Part shown: positions 7,163-17,200 of the stretch, one piece after another
How positions within the stretch are numbered: position 1 is the stretch's first letter
How the letters are laid out: each line of letters opens with the position of its first letter
Assembly (NCBI GenBank): GCA_012511425.1
Contig: JAAZGC010000188.1
Span: 1 to 37,680, forward strand
Length of the DNA: 37,680 bases
Source of the DNA: Clostridiales bacterium
Lineage (GTDB): Bacteria > Bacillota > Clostridia > Oscillospirales > CAG-272
Reading direction: 5' to 3'
Made by a program: the position numbers and the translations under genes
Notes under the pieces: generated by a model
Told to the model about the DNA's origin: nothing
The model's database searches: none
What the model saw: only the letters and a program-made list of their open reading frames with translations

Positions 7163-9232
7163 TTATCTGCGCTCGCCCATAATACTTTCCATAACGGACT
7201 TGGGAACCTCCTGGAAGGTGGAGGGCTCCATTGAGTAGACGCCGCGTCCCTGTGTGCGGGAACGGAGCTCTGTTGCGTATCCGAACATCTCGGAAAGCGG
7301 AACATGGCAGGTTATCTGCTGTCCGCCGGAGATGGCTTCCATCGTATCGATGCGGCCGCGGCGGGAGTTGAGATCGCCGATTACCTCGCCCATATAGTCG
7401 TCGGGAGTAATCACGACAACTTTCATAATAGGCTCGATAAGAACGGGATCGGCTTTCTGCATAGATTCCTTGAACGCCATTGAGCCGGCGATCTTGAATG
7501 CGTTTTCGGATGAGTCGACTTCGTGGTAGGAGCCGCCGGTAAGAGTTACCTTAACGTCGACTACGTTGTAGCCGGCGATGACTCCGGACAGCATTGCGCC
7601 GCGGACACCCTCATCAACGGACGGGATGAATTCCTTCGGAATATCGCCACCGACGACTTTATCGACAAACTCATAACCCTTATCGGGGTTCGGTTCGATA
7701 GTGATGATCGCATGGCCGTACTGACCTTTGCCGCCGGACTGACGCACATATTTTGAATTGGATTCTGCGGAGCGGCGGATGGTCTCTCTGTAAGAAACCT
7801 GAGGCTTGCCGACGTTGGCTTCGACTTTGAATTCGCGGAGCAGACGCTCGACGATAATCTGGAGATGAAGCTCACCCATACCGGCGATTATCGTCTGTCC
7901 GGTTTCCTGATCGGTATAAGCCTTGAAAGTCGGATCCTCTTCGGCTAGTTTGCCGAGAGCGATATCCATCTTTTCCTGGCCGGCTTTGGTTTTCGGCTCA
8001 ATAGCGACGCGAATGACCGGTTCCGGGAATACCATCGATTCAAGAACTATCGGCGACTTTTCGTCGCAGAAGGTATCTCCGGTCGTGGTATTCTTTGTGG
8101 AGACAAGGGCCGCGATATCGCCCGCATAGACGGTTTCGACATCGGTACGCTCGTTGGAATGCATGAGCAGTATCCGTCCGACGCGCTCGTTCTTGTTTTT
8201 GGATGAGTTGAATATCGTTGTGCCGACCGAGACCGAACCGGAATAGACTCTGAAGAAACAGAGGCGTCCGACATAGGGGTCGGTCATTATTTTAAACGCA
8301 AGGGCTGAGAAGGGCTGATCGTCGCCCGACATCCGGGTCATTTCTGCACCGGTATCGGGGTCGGTTCCGATTATCGCAGGGATGTCGACGGGAGACGGCA
8401 TATAGTCGATTATCGCGTCGAGCAGCTTCTGGACGCCCTTGTTGCGGTAGGATGTACCGCAGACGACCGGGACTATCTTAGAAGCTATCGTTTCCTTGCG
8501 GATCGCGGCTTTGAGCTCTTCTATGGTGGGTTCTTCGCCTGCGCAGTATTTCTCGAAAAGCGCATCATCGTTTTCCGAGACGGCTTCGATCAGACTGGCG
8601 CGGTAGCGTTTTGCTTCCTCAAGCATATCCGCAGGGATGGACTCAACCTTCATATCCTTGCCCAAATCATCATAATAGATGATGGCATTCATCTGAATGA
8701 GGTCGATTATTCCCCTGAAATTTTCCTCTTTTCCGATGGGAAGCTGGATCGGTACCGGATTTGTCTTTAGACGTTCGCGCATCATATCGACAACGCGATT
8801 GAAGTTGGCTCCCATGATGTCCATTTTGTTGACATAAGCCATGCGGGGAACCTTGAACTGGTCAGCCTGGCGCCATACGGTTTCGGACTGGGGTTCGACT
8901 CCGCCTTTTGCGCAGAGTACGCAGACGGCTCCGTCAAGGACTCGCAGAGAGCGCTCGACCTCAACGGTGAAGTCAACGTGTCCGGGGGTGTCGATGATGT
9001 TGATCCGGTGTTCTTTCCAGTAGCAGGTGGTAGCTGCGGAAGTTATTGTTATACCGCGTTCCTGCTCCTCTTCCATCCAGTCCATGGTGGCTGCGCCGTC
9101 ATGAACCTCGCCCATTTTATGAACTTGTCCGGTGTAGAACAGGATACGTTCGGTAGTAGTGGTTTTTCCGGCATCGATATGTGCCATAATACCGATGTTG
9201 CGGTACGTTTTCAGCGGATATTCTCTTGGCAT
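7163..9232 (-). CDS. fusA: Translation elongation factor G
   Basis: The 689-residue EF-G drives GTP-dependent translocation of tRNA and mRNA. The N-terminal G domain carries AHIDAGKTTTTE (residues 17-28), the EEQERGITITSA switch and DTPGHVDF, with NKMD for guanine recognition. Domains II-V follow, including the GMGELHLQI region, the domain IV QYGHAIITIEP segment and the C-terminal DLNSRRGRI...FGYATELRSRTQGRG motif. It belongs to the str block, 47 bp after rpsG. The ribosome binding site is weak, so coupling with upstream translation is plausible. Length and all motifs fit housekeeping EF-G rather than a tetracycline-resistance relative. Confidence 0.98.
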   Translation of the reverse strand: MPREYPLKTYRNIGIMAHIDAGKTTTTERILFYTGQVHKMGEVHDGAATMDWMEEEQERGITITSAATTCYWKEHRINIIDTPGHVDFTVEVERSLRVLDGAVCVLCAKGGVEPQSETVWRQADQFKVPRMAYVNKMDIMGANFNRVVDMMRERLKTNPVPIQLPIGKEENFRGIIDLIQMNAIIYYDDLGKDMKVESIPADMLEEAKRYRASLIEAVSENDDALFEKYCAGEEPTIEELKAAIRKETIASKIVPVVCGTSYRNKGVQKLLDAIIDYMPSPVDIPAIIGTDPDTGAEMTRMSGDDQPFSALAFKIMTDPYVGRLCFFRVYSGSVSVGTTIFNSSKNKNERVGRILLMHSNERTDVETVYAGDIAALVSTKNTTTGDTFCDEKSPIVLESMVFPEPVIRVAIEPKTKAGQEKMDIALGKLAEEDPTFKAYTDQETGQTIIAGMGELHLQIIVERLLREFKVEANVGKPQVSYRETIRRSAESNSKYVRQSGGKGQYGHAIITIEPNPDKGYEFVDKVVGGDIPKEFIPSVDEGVRGAMLSGVIAGYNVVDVKVTLTGGSYHEVDSSENAFKIAGSMAFKESMQKADPVLIEPIMKVVVITPDDYMGEVIGDLNSRRGRIDTMEAISGGQQITCHVPLSEMFGYATELRSRTQGRGVYSMEPSTFQEVPKSVMESIMGERR

Positions 9233-9279
9233 CTGTTTTTCTTTCTGTTGTGCTTTTAAATTTCAGAAATTGAGAAAAC

Positions 9280-9750
9280 TCAATATCTGTAATGCGCGAA
9301 TGCCTTGTTCGCCTCGGCCATTCTGTGCATTTCTTCTTTTCTCTTGACTGCACCGCCGGTGCTGTTGAGAGCGTCAAGGATTTCTGCCGCAAGGCGCCCT
9401 GACATTGTGCGTTCAGAGCGATTGCGTGCGAAATCGGTGAGCCAGCGGAGTCCAAGTGTCTGACGGCGATCCGGACGGACTTCCATCGGAACCTGATAGT
9501 TGGCGCCGCCGACGCGGCGAGCCTTTACTTCCAGAACCGGCATGATGTTTTCAAGGGCAGCCTGGAAAGCTTCGAGAGCGTTTTTGCCGCTTTTCGCTTC
9601 AACTTCGTTGAAAGCTTCGTAGACGATTTTCTGAGCTATGCCCTTCTTGCCGTCGTACATAACTTTGTTTACCAGTCTTGTGACCAATTGAGAATTATAC
9701 ACGGGATCCGGCAGAACTTCTCTTTTTGAGATTTTACCTCTTCTCGGCAT
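9280..9750 (-). CDS. rpsG: 30S ribosomal protein S7
   Basis: The 156-residue S7 starts the assembly of the 30S head by binding the 3' domain of 16S rRNA. The sequence begins MPRRGKISKREVLPDP and contains the conserved GGANYQVPMEV and RWL...AR..RSE.TM segments, then the GGAVKRKEEMHRMAEANKAFAHYRY tail of which the last residues mark a typical bacterial S7. GGAGGG precedes ATG. It lies 162 bp after rpsL, a wide gap for this operon that holds a possible RNA structure, and 47 bp before fusA. Confidence 0.98.
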   Translation of the reverse strand: MPRRGKISKREVLPDPVYNSQLVTRLVNKVMYDGKKGIAQKIVYEAFNEVEAKSGKNALEAFQAALENIMPVLEVKARRVGGANYQVPMEVRPDRRQTLGLRWLTDFARNRSERTMSGRLAAEILDALNSTGGAVKRKEEMHRMAEANKAFAHYRY

Positions 9751-9812
9751 ATCGTATTCCCTCCTTCATTAATAATAGATGAGATCACAGGTACTCGAAA
9801 TTTTACTTCCGT

Positions 9813-9894
9813 CGATGTATGCAGAATGTCCCGTTTTTATATGCAATGTAACAACGCACTATTTAAATCGGGAAACCGCTTGTGTTTTACATCG
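9813..9894 (-). promoter_or_regulatory. Possible RNA structure in the rpsL-rpsG spacer
   Basis: On the minus strand CGATGTA (9888-9894) can pair with TACATCG (9813-9819), and inside it TCCCG (9869-9873) with CGGGA (9829-9833), making a nested long-range stem in the 162-bp spacer. In Escherichia coli S7 represses its operon by binding the rpsL-rpsG intercistronic RNA; whether this spacer does the same is untested inference. Confidence 0.3.
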
Positions 9895-9912
9895 AAAATT
9901 GCGCCGCAGGAT

Positions 9913-10341
9913 TTACTTTTTGGCTGCTGCGGCCTTCGGGCGCTTGACTCCGTATTTGGAGCGGCCCTGTTTGCGTCCCTGAACGCCCTGAGCATCGAGC
10001 ATTCCGCGGATGATGTGATAGCGGACACCGGGAACGTCTCGGACACGGCCGCCGCGGATCATCACGACGGAGTGCTCCTGAAGATTATGCCCGATACCCG
10101 GGATGTAAGCCGTCGCCTCGATGCCATTGGTAAGGCGTACACGGGCGATTTTACGCATGGCGGAGTTGGGCTTTTTAGGTCCTCTCGTGCCGACCATTGT
10201 GCATACGCCGCGCTTCTGGGGCGATCTTGTGTCGGTCATACGGTTCGTCAGCGAGTTGAAGCCGTGCTGAAGAGCAATCGACTTGGACTTATATACGTGC
10301 TGCTGACGTCCTTGTTTGACCAGCTGGTTAAATGTAGGCAT
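9913..10341 (-). CDS. rpsL: 30S ribosomal protein S12
   Basis: The 142-residue S12 lies at the decoding centre. It has the usual Firmicutes insertion before SPQKRGVCT, the PKKPNSAMRK loop, PGIGHNLQEHSVV and the RSKYGVKRPKA-type C-terminus. Two loops that touch the decoding site differ from the usual bacterial sequence: the first reads CTMVGTRGPKKPNS and the second GGRVRDVPGVRYH, placing Arg101 at the position of E. coli Lys88. Lys56, equivalent to Lys43, is kept. AGGAGG precedes ATG. It has its own promoter (10458-10487) downstream of rpoC. The gene normally found between rpoC and rpsL in Bacillus (an L7Ae-type protein) is absent. Confidence 0.98.
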   Translation of the reverse strand: MPTFNQLVKQGRQQHVYKSKSIALQHGFNSLTNRMTDTRSPQKRGVCTMVGTRGPKKPNSAMRKIARVRLTNGIEATAYIPGIGHNLQEHSVVMIRGGRVRDVPGVRYHIIRGMLDAQGVQGRKQGRSKYGVKRPKAAAAKK

Positions 10342-10401
10342 TAATTAAACCTCCTTCTTCAAATAATGCGTGTTACGGGATTTCCCATTAATATTAAAGG
10401 C

Positions 10402-10447
10402 TTATCGGGCAGCGGAAGGGCAAGCTCCCGCTGCCTCGAGCCGATAA
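10402..10447 (-). promoter_or_regulatory. 5'-terminal hairpin of the rpsL transcript
   Basis: On the minus strand TTATCG pairs with CGATAA and, beyond an asymmetric 6-nt bulge, GGCAGCGG pairs with CCGCTGCC. With the promoter at 10458-10487, transcription should start near 10451, so the hairpin forms within a few bases of the 5' end. No T tract follows, so it is not a terminator. It may stabilise the mRNA or bind a ribosomal protein. Confidence 0.5.
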
Positions 10448-10457
10448 CATACACTGT

Positions 10458-10487
10458 ATTATATCACTTTTCGAGGGTATTTGTCAA
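10458..10487 (-). promoter_or_regulatory. Sigma-A type promoter for rpsL-rpsG-fusA-tuf
   Basis: On the minus strand TTGACA (10482-10487), 18-bp spacer, TATAAT (10458-10463): both hexamers are perfect consensus, with TG in the extended -10 position. It lies in the rpoC-rpsL gap. No clear terminator is seen after rpoC, so it would add to readthrough from rpoBC. Confidence 0.88.
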
Positions 10488-10614
10488 GCAAACGCCCAAA
10501 GATTTACATTTATTTCACAGAAGACGAGCCGTATTCACAAGGCTTTTCTGACATTTGTGAACTCGGGCATTTTCGCTCAGACGGCACCCGAATTCAGAAA
10601 TCGGATGCGGGTCA

Positions 10615-13600
10615 TCAGTCCTCGAATTCGTCCGGCAGATTCATCATTGAATCGACTTTTTCGACTTCGATGTTTCTGTAATATTCCATACCGGTTCCTG
10701 CGGGAATAAGCTTTCCTATTATGACGTTTTCCTTAAGACCGAGCAGGTTGTCGACCTTGCCGTGTATCGCGGCTTCGGTAAGCACCTTTGTGGTCTCCTG
10801 GAATGATGCGGCGGAGAGGAAAGACTCCGTCATCAGTGCGGCTTTGGTAATGCCGAGCAGTACGCGCGAACCGACAGCCGGCTTCAGCGGCTCTCCGTCT
10901 TCATTGACTTCGCCCGATTCGCTGCGGTAAAGAATCGCGGCGTTCTCGTCGTTGAATTCGTTTACGTTGACGGTCGAGCCGACGAGCAGGTCGGTGTCTC
11001 CTGAGTCCTCGATCCTTACCTTTCTTGTCATCTGGCGGGCAATGACCTCGATATGGCGGTCGTTGATGCCGATCGACTGGCTGGAATAGACCTTCTGAAC
11101 TTCCTTGATTATATATTCGTATACCGCTTCAAGGCCGTTGATGCGCAGGATATCCGAAGGATAAAGCTGACCTTCGGTAAGCGCCTGACCCTTTTCGACA
11201 TAATCTCCTTCATGAACGAGCAGTATCATGTCGTATACAGTCGGGATATTGACGGTCTCGCCGCTTTCTTCGTTTGTTATGACGATAGTGCGGGTCTTTT
11301 TGATCTCCTGTATGCTTACATAGCCGGATATGTCCGCCATAAGGGCGTTATGCTTCGGGCGGCGCGCTTCGAAGACTTCTTCGACTCGCGGAAGACCCTG
11401 GGTGATGTCCTTTCCGGCAACGCCGCCGGTATGGAAGTTTCGCAGTGTCAGCTGTGTGCCCGGCTCGCCGATGGACTGGGCGGCTATGATTCCGACCGAT
11501 TCTCCCATGTTGATGGCTTTGCCCGTCGCAAGGTCGGAGCCGTAGCAGTGAGCGCAGACGCCGGTGCGGGACTTGCAGTAGAGTATCGATCTTACGTTCG
11601 CCTTTTTGACACCGGCTTTTTCAGCCTTCTGTGCAAGTTCCGGGGTGCAGAGAGTGCCGTCCGCGATGATGACTTCGCCGGTGTTCGGATCAACTACATC
11701 GCCGATCACATAGCGGCCGGAGATTCTGTTGCGGAAGCTTTCGATAACCGTCTTGTTGTCGGCTTCGTCGATGAGTTCCTCGACGATAAGTCCTTCCGTG
11801 GTTCCGCAGTCTTCCTCCCGGACGATGACTTCCTGCGACACGTCGACGAGACGTCTTGTCAGGTAACCGGAGTCGGCGGTTTTCAGAGCCGTGTCGGAAA
11901 GCGCTTTTCGCGCTCCGCGGGCGGCGGTGAAGTATTCAAGGATCTTAAGTCCTTCGCGGAAGTTGGATTTGATCGGTATTTCGATGGTTTTACCGGTTGC
12001 GGTATACATCAGTCCGCGCATTCCCGCGAGCTGACGCATCTGGGTCATGCTGCCTCGCGCGCCCGAGTCTGCCATCATCTTGATCGGGTTGAATTTATTG
12101 AAGTGTTCCAGGAGCGCCGCAGTGATTTCGCCGGTGGTCTTTTCCCACACCCCGATTACGAGCTTATAGCGCTCTTTTTCGGAAATATCGCCCTCCTGAT
12201 AATGGTCAAATATCTTGGCTACTTCTTCTTCGCTTTGGGCTATAAGGCTCTGCTTCTGCGGGGGAATCGTAACGTCGGCGATAGAGATCGAAATAGCGGC
12301 AAGTGTGCAGTATTTGTAGCCGGTGGCTTTGATCTTATCGAGGACCTCGACCGTTGTCGAAACGCCTTTATGCTTGATGCAGCGGTCGATTACTTCGGTG
12401 AGAAGCTTCATGGTCGCCGGTTCGGTGATTTCGAGATCAAGCCTGTGTTCAGGATCGGTACGGTCGACGAAACCCAGATCCTGCGGGATGTTTTCGTTGA
12501 ATATCAGGCGTCCCATCGTAGCGTCGATCACGCCGGTGTATTCAATTCCGTCGATCACCATGCTGCGGCGGACCCTGATCGGCGCATGAAGACCGATCAG
12601 GCGCTGGTCATAAGCCATGCGGACTTCGTCAAAATCGCGGAAGATCTTTCCTTCTCCGACTTCGCCGGGGCGGTTTATCGTAAGATAATAGGAACCGAGC
12701 ACCATGTCCTGAGACGGGATGGTAACGGCACGGCCGTCGGCGGGCTTAAGCAGGTTGTTTGCCGAAAGCATAAGGAAACGGGCTTCCGCCTGCGCTTCGG
12801 CGGAAAGCGGCACATGAACCGGCATCTGGTCGCCGTCGAAGTCGGCGTTGAACGCAGTGCATACGAGAGGATGCAGCTTTATTGCTTTTCCCTCGACAAG
12901 CACCGGCTCGAAAGCCTGGATCGAAAGACGGTGGAGGGTGGGAGCGCGGTTCAGGAGCACCGGATGCTCCTTTATGACGACTTCAAGCGCGTCCCAGACC
13001 GCCGGATCGACTTTTTCGACTTTTTTCTTTGCATCTTTTATATTTAAAGCCTTCTGGGATTCAACCAGGCGCTTCATAACGAAAGGCTTGAACAGCTCCA
13101 GCGCCATTTCCTTCGGCAGACCGCACTGATAGAACTTGAGGTCGGGTCCTACGACGATAACCGAACGGCCGGAGTAGTCGACGCGCTTGCCGAGCAGGTT
13201 CTGACGGAAGCGTCCCTGCTTTCCTCTGAGCATTTCGGACAGCGATTTGAGCGGGCGGTTGTTAGGGCCGGTTACCGGCTTGCCGCGGCGGCCGTTATCG
13301 ATAAGCGCGTCAACGGCTTCCTGAAGCATCCGCTTTTCGTTGCGGATGATAATGTCCGGAGCGTGAAGATCAAGCAGGCGGTGGAGGCGGTTATTGCGGT
13401 TGATGACGCGGCGGTAAAGATCATTCAGGTCGGACGAGGCAAAGCGGCCGCCGTCGAGCTGAACCATCGGACGAAGCTCCGGAGGAATGACCGGAACGAC
13501 ATCCAGAATCATCCATTCCGGCTTGTTTCCGGATCTGCGAAACGCTTCGACGACTTCGAGTCTCTTTATGATCCTGAGCTTCTTCTGGCCGGTGGCATCG

Positions 13601-14184
13601 CGCAAATCGTTGTGAAGCTGCTTTGAGAGCGCCGGTATATCTATCTGCGACAGCAGTTCCTTTATCGCTTCGGCGCCCATTCCGACGCGGAAGCTGTCCT
13701 CATATTTCTCATAATTCTGCCGGAATTCCCGCTCGTCAAATGCCTGATGCTTTTCGAGGGGAGTATCGCCGGGATCGATGACAATATACTGCGCGAAGTA
13801 AAGCACCTTTTCGAGCACTCTCGGGGAGATGTCGAGCAGAAGCCCCATCCTTGAGGGTATTGCGCGGAAATACCAGATATGCGAAACCGGAGCGGCAAGG
13901 TCGATATGACCCATGCGTTCCCTGCGCACCTTTTTTGATGTGACTTCAACGCCGCATTTTTCGCAGATCTTGCCTTTATAGCGGACCCGCTTATATTTCC
14001 CGCAGAGGCATTCCCAGTCCTTCGTCGGACCGAAAATCCGCTCGCAGAAAAGACCGTCGCGCTCCGGCTTGAGGGTACGGTAATTTATCGTTTCAGGCTT
14101 GCGCACTTCCCCGTATGACCAGGAGCGGATCATTTCCGGAGAAGCCAAACCGATTTTAATAGACTCAAACATATTGTGTTCCAA
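10615..14184 (-). CDS. rpoC: DNA-directed RNA polymerase subunit beta'
   Basis: A complete 1189-residue beta' subunit. It has the N-terminal zinc site (CLCGKYKRVRYKGKICEKCG), the catalytic magnesium loop NADFDGDQM and the second zinc-binding region (CKSRTGVCAHCYG); the bridge helix and trigger-loop regions are intact. It starts 17 bp after the rpoB stop. AAAGGA is about 6 nt before a TTG (14182-14184) and about 18 nt before an ATG (14170-14172), so spacing favours the TTG although the conserved sequence MFESIKIG starts at the ATG. No large lineage-specific insertion is evident. Confidence 0.98.
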   Translation of the reverse strand: MEHNMFESIKIGLASPEMIRSWSYGEVRKPETINYRTLKPERDGLFCERIFGPTKDWECLCGKYKRVRYKGKICEKCGVEVTSKKVRRERMGHIDLAAPVSHIWYFRAIPSRMGLLLDISPRVLEKVLYFAQYIVIDPGDTPLEKHQAFDEREFRQNYEKYEDSFRVGMGAEAIKELLSQIDIPALSKQLHNDLRDATGQKKLRIIKRLEVVEAFRRSGNKPEWMILDVVPVIPPELRPMVQLDGGRFASSDLNDLYRRVINRNNRLHRLLDLHAPDIIIRNEKRMLQEAVDALIDNGRRGKPVTGPNNRPLKSLSEMLRGKQGRFRQNLLGKRVDYSGRSVIVVGPDLKFYQCGLPKEMALELFKPFVMKRLVESQKALNIKDAKKKVEKVDPAVWDALEVVIKEHPVLLNRAPTLHRLSIQAFEPVLVEGKAIKLHPLVCTAFNADFDGDQMPVHVPLSAEAQAEARFLMLSANNLLKPADGRAVTIPSQDMVLGSYYLTINRPGEVGEGKIFRDFDEVRMAYDQRLIGLHAPIRVRRSMVIDGIEYTGVIDATMGRLIFNENIPQDLGFVDRTDPEHRLDLEITEPATMKLLTEVIDRCIKHKGVSTTVEVLDKIKATGYKYCTLAAISISIADVTIPPQKQSLIAQSEEEVAKIFDHYQEGDISEKERYKLVIGVWEKTTGEITAALLEHFNKFNPIKMMADSGARGSMTQMRQLAGMRGLMYTATGKTIEIPIKSNFREGLKILEYFTAARGARKALSDTALKTADSGYLTRRLVDVSQEVIVREEDCGTTEGLIVEELIDEADNKTVIESFRNRISGRYVIGDVVDPNTGEVIIADGTLCTPELAQKAEKAGVKKANVRSILYCKSRTGVCAHCYGSDLATGKAINMGESVGIIAAQSIGEPGTQLTLRNFHTGGVAGKDITQGLPRVEEVFEARRPKHNALMADISGYVSIQEIKKTRTIVITNEESGETVNIPTVYDMILLVHEGDYVEKGQALTEGQLYPSDILRINGLEAVYEYIIKEVQKVYSSQSIGINDRHIEVIARQMTRKVRIEDSGDTDLLVGSTVNVNEFNDENAAILYRSESGEVNEDGEPLKPAVGSRVLLGITKAALMTESFLSAASFQETTKVLTEAAIHGKVDNLLGLKENVIIGKLIPAGTGMEYYRNIEVEKVDSMMNLPDEFED

Positions 14185-14201
14185 AGTTTATCCTTTCCCC
14201 G

Positions 14202-17200
14202 TCAGTTCCCGTCGTAATCAGATCCGTCTTCGTAAGAGCCGCCGGCATCTTCATCGGGGACATATTCGTAGACTTCGGCCGTTTCATCGTCAGAATCGGA
14301 ACTGCTTTCATCGACATAATCTTCGGCGGCAATACTTTCATCTGCGAATGTCTCATCGACCTCGTCATAGCCGTCGGGAGCGGATACGGGCGACGACACT
14401 TTAGCTCCCATCGCTTCGGCGAGTTCTTCTTCGCGGGCGGCATAATCGATCTCCGGAGAGTCGTTCTGTTCGCCGTCGCGGGCAGAATCGATGAAATTGG
14501 GGTTGTTTGCCATCTCTTCGTCGGCGAGCGAGGAGAGAGTGATCTCGTGACCGTCGCGGTCAAGCACCCTTACATCGAGGGAAAGCGACTGAAGCTCTTT
14601 TACAAGCACCTTGAAGGATTCCGGTACTCCCGGGGTAGGAACGTTCTGTCCCTTGACAATCGCTTCGAAGGTCTTGGTTCGGCCGTTTACGTCGTCCGAC
14701 TTGACCGTGAGTATCTCCTGAAGGGTATAAGCCGCGCCGTATGCTTCAAGCGCCCAGACTTCCATTTCTCCGAAACGCTGGCCGCCGAACTGCGCCTTGC
14801 CTCCCAGCGGCTGCTGAGTTACGAGCGAATAAGGGCCGGTCGAACGGGCGTGGATCTTGTCGTCGACAAGATGGTGGAGCTTGAGATAATACATTATGCC
14901 GACCGTGACCGGGTTGTCAAACGGCTCACCGGTGCGGCCGTCATACAGAATCTGCTTGCCGTTGGCGGGAATTCCCGCTTCAAGCATACATTTGGTGATA
15001 TCCTTTTCGTTTGCGCCGTCGAAAACGGCGGACATAACCTTCCAGCCGAGCTTCTTTGCAGCGTATCCCAGGTGCACTTCAAGCACCTGGCCGATATTCA
15101 TTCGTGACGGAACGCCCATCGGGTTCAGTACTATGTCAAGCGGGGTGCCGTCGGCAAGGAAAGGCATATCTTCCTGCGGAAGGATGCGGGAAACGACGCC
15201 TTTGTTTCCGTGGCGTCCCGCCATCTTGTCGCCGACGCTTATCTTGCGCTTCTGCGCGACATATATCTTGACTTCTTTGTTGACACCAGGGGAAAGTTCG
15301 TCGCCGTTTTCGCGGCTGAACACCTTGATATCGACAACTATGCCGGATTCGCCGTGCGGCAGGCGGAGGGAGGTGTCGCGGACTTCTCTTGCCTTTTCGC
15401 CGAAAATGGCGCGGAGCAGGCGTTCCTCGGCAGTCAGCTCGGTTTCTCCCTTGGGAGTGACTTTGCCGACCAGAATATCTCCTGCGCGGACTTCGGTTCC
15501 CATCCGGATGATTCCTTCGTGGGAGAGATCCTTCAGCGCGTCTTCGCCGACGTTGGGGATTTCTCGGGTGATCTCTTCGGGTCCGAGTTTGGTATCTCTG
15601 GCTTCGTGGGTATATTCTTCGATATGAATTGATGTATAGATATCGTCTCTGACGAGATTTTCATTCAGCAGAACGGCGTCCTCGAAGTTATAGCCTTCCC
15701 AGGTCATGAAGCCGATGAGGGCATTCTTTCCGAGGGATATTTCGCCGTTTGATGTAGCCGGACCGTCGGCAATTACCTGTCCCGCTTCTATACGTTCGCC
15801 GACCGAAACGATCGGACGCTGATTTATGCAGGTGCCCTGGTTTGAACGCTTGAACTTAATAAGATGATAGACCGTCTTCCGGCCTTCATCGGTGCGGACG
15901 GTGATATCGTCTGCGGTTACAGAAACTACGGTGCCGGCTTCTTTTGCGATTACCACAACTCCCGAGTCGATGGCGGCTTTGTATTCAACGCCTGTTCCGA
16001 CTATCGGCTGTTCGGTCACCATGAGCGGAACTGCCTGTTTCTGCATGTTCGAGCCCATCAGAGCACGCGAGTTGTCGTCGTTTTCAAGGAAGGGGATCAT
16101 CGAAGTCGCAACCGAGACGACCATTTCGGGAGAGACGTCCATATAGTCGACTTCCGACTTTGAGACTTCGACTATATCGCCCTTGTGGCGGACGGTAACC
16201 CTGTCGTTTACGAAGGTATGCTCCGGAGTGAGCGGCTCGTTTGCCTGAACCAGGATATAGCGGTCTTCCTCGTCGGCGGTAAGATAATGAACCTCTTTTG
16301 TTACAATGCCGGTCTCTTTATCCACTCTGCGGTAGGGGGTCATCATAAAACCGAATTCGTTGACGCGGGCGTAGGTGGAAAGATTTGAGATAAGTCCGAT
16401 ATTGGGACCTTCCGGGGTCTCGATCGGGCACATGCGGCCGTAATGTGTGTAGTGTACGTCACGGACTTCGAAGGAAGCGCGATCGCGTGAAAGTCCTCCC
16501 GGACCGAGAGCCGAGATTCGGCGCTTATGCGTCAGCTCGGCGAGCGGGTTATTCTGATCCATGAACTGAGACAGCGGCGAGGAGCCGAAAAATTCCCTTA
16601 TCGAAGTAACGACCGGACGGATGTTGATAAGCGACTCGGGGGTTATCGTTTCCGAGTCGAGCACCATCATACGCTCTCTGACGTTTTTATCCATGCGGGC
16701 AAAGCCGATGCGCATCTGGTTCTGGAGCAGTTCTCCGACCGAACGCAGACGGCGGTTGCCCAGGTGGTCGATATCGTCTACATTTCCGACGCCGCGGGAG
16801 AGGTTAATAAAGTAGTTTATCGAGGCGAAGATATCGTCTTTTGTAATGTGCTTCGGCATCAGCTCGCTGATGCGGAGCGCCACCGCTTTCTTGAACTCGT
16901 TCATATCGGAGCCGTATTGGTCATAAAGCTCCTGAAGCAAGCCTATTTTCACCTTGTCGGTCGGTTTGAGACCGATATCGGTAAGGTCGTCTCCGATGAT
17001 TCCGAGGGGATGCGCCATGCCGTTGCCGAAGATTTTGACTTCTTCGTCGTTATCGGCATAGATCCAGGCTTCGTTGATGCCGCAGTCTTCAACCTCGGTC
17101 GCCATTTCTTCGGTCATGAAGGTATCGGCATCGTAAAGGAACTCGCCGGTATATGAGTTGACTATCGGGCGGCTGATCGTATGACCGGTCAGACGGGCGG

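Noticed and set aside
11053..13047. Open frame of 664 codons on the plus strand inside rpoC
   Set aside because: Antisense to the conserved core of beta'. No ribosome binding site or family features; a codon-bias shadow.
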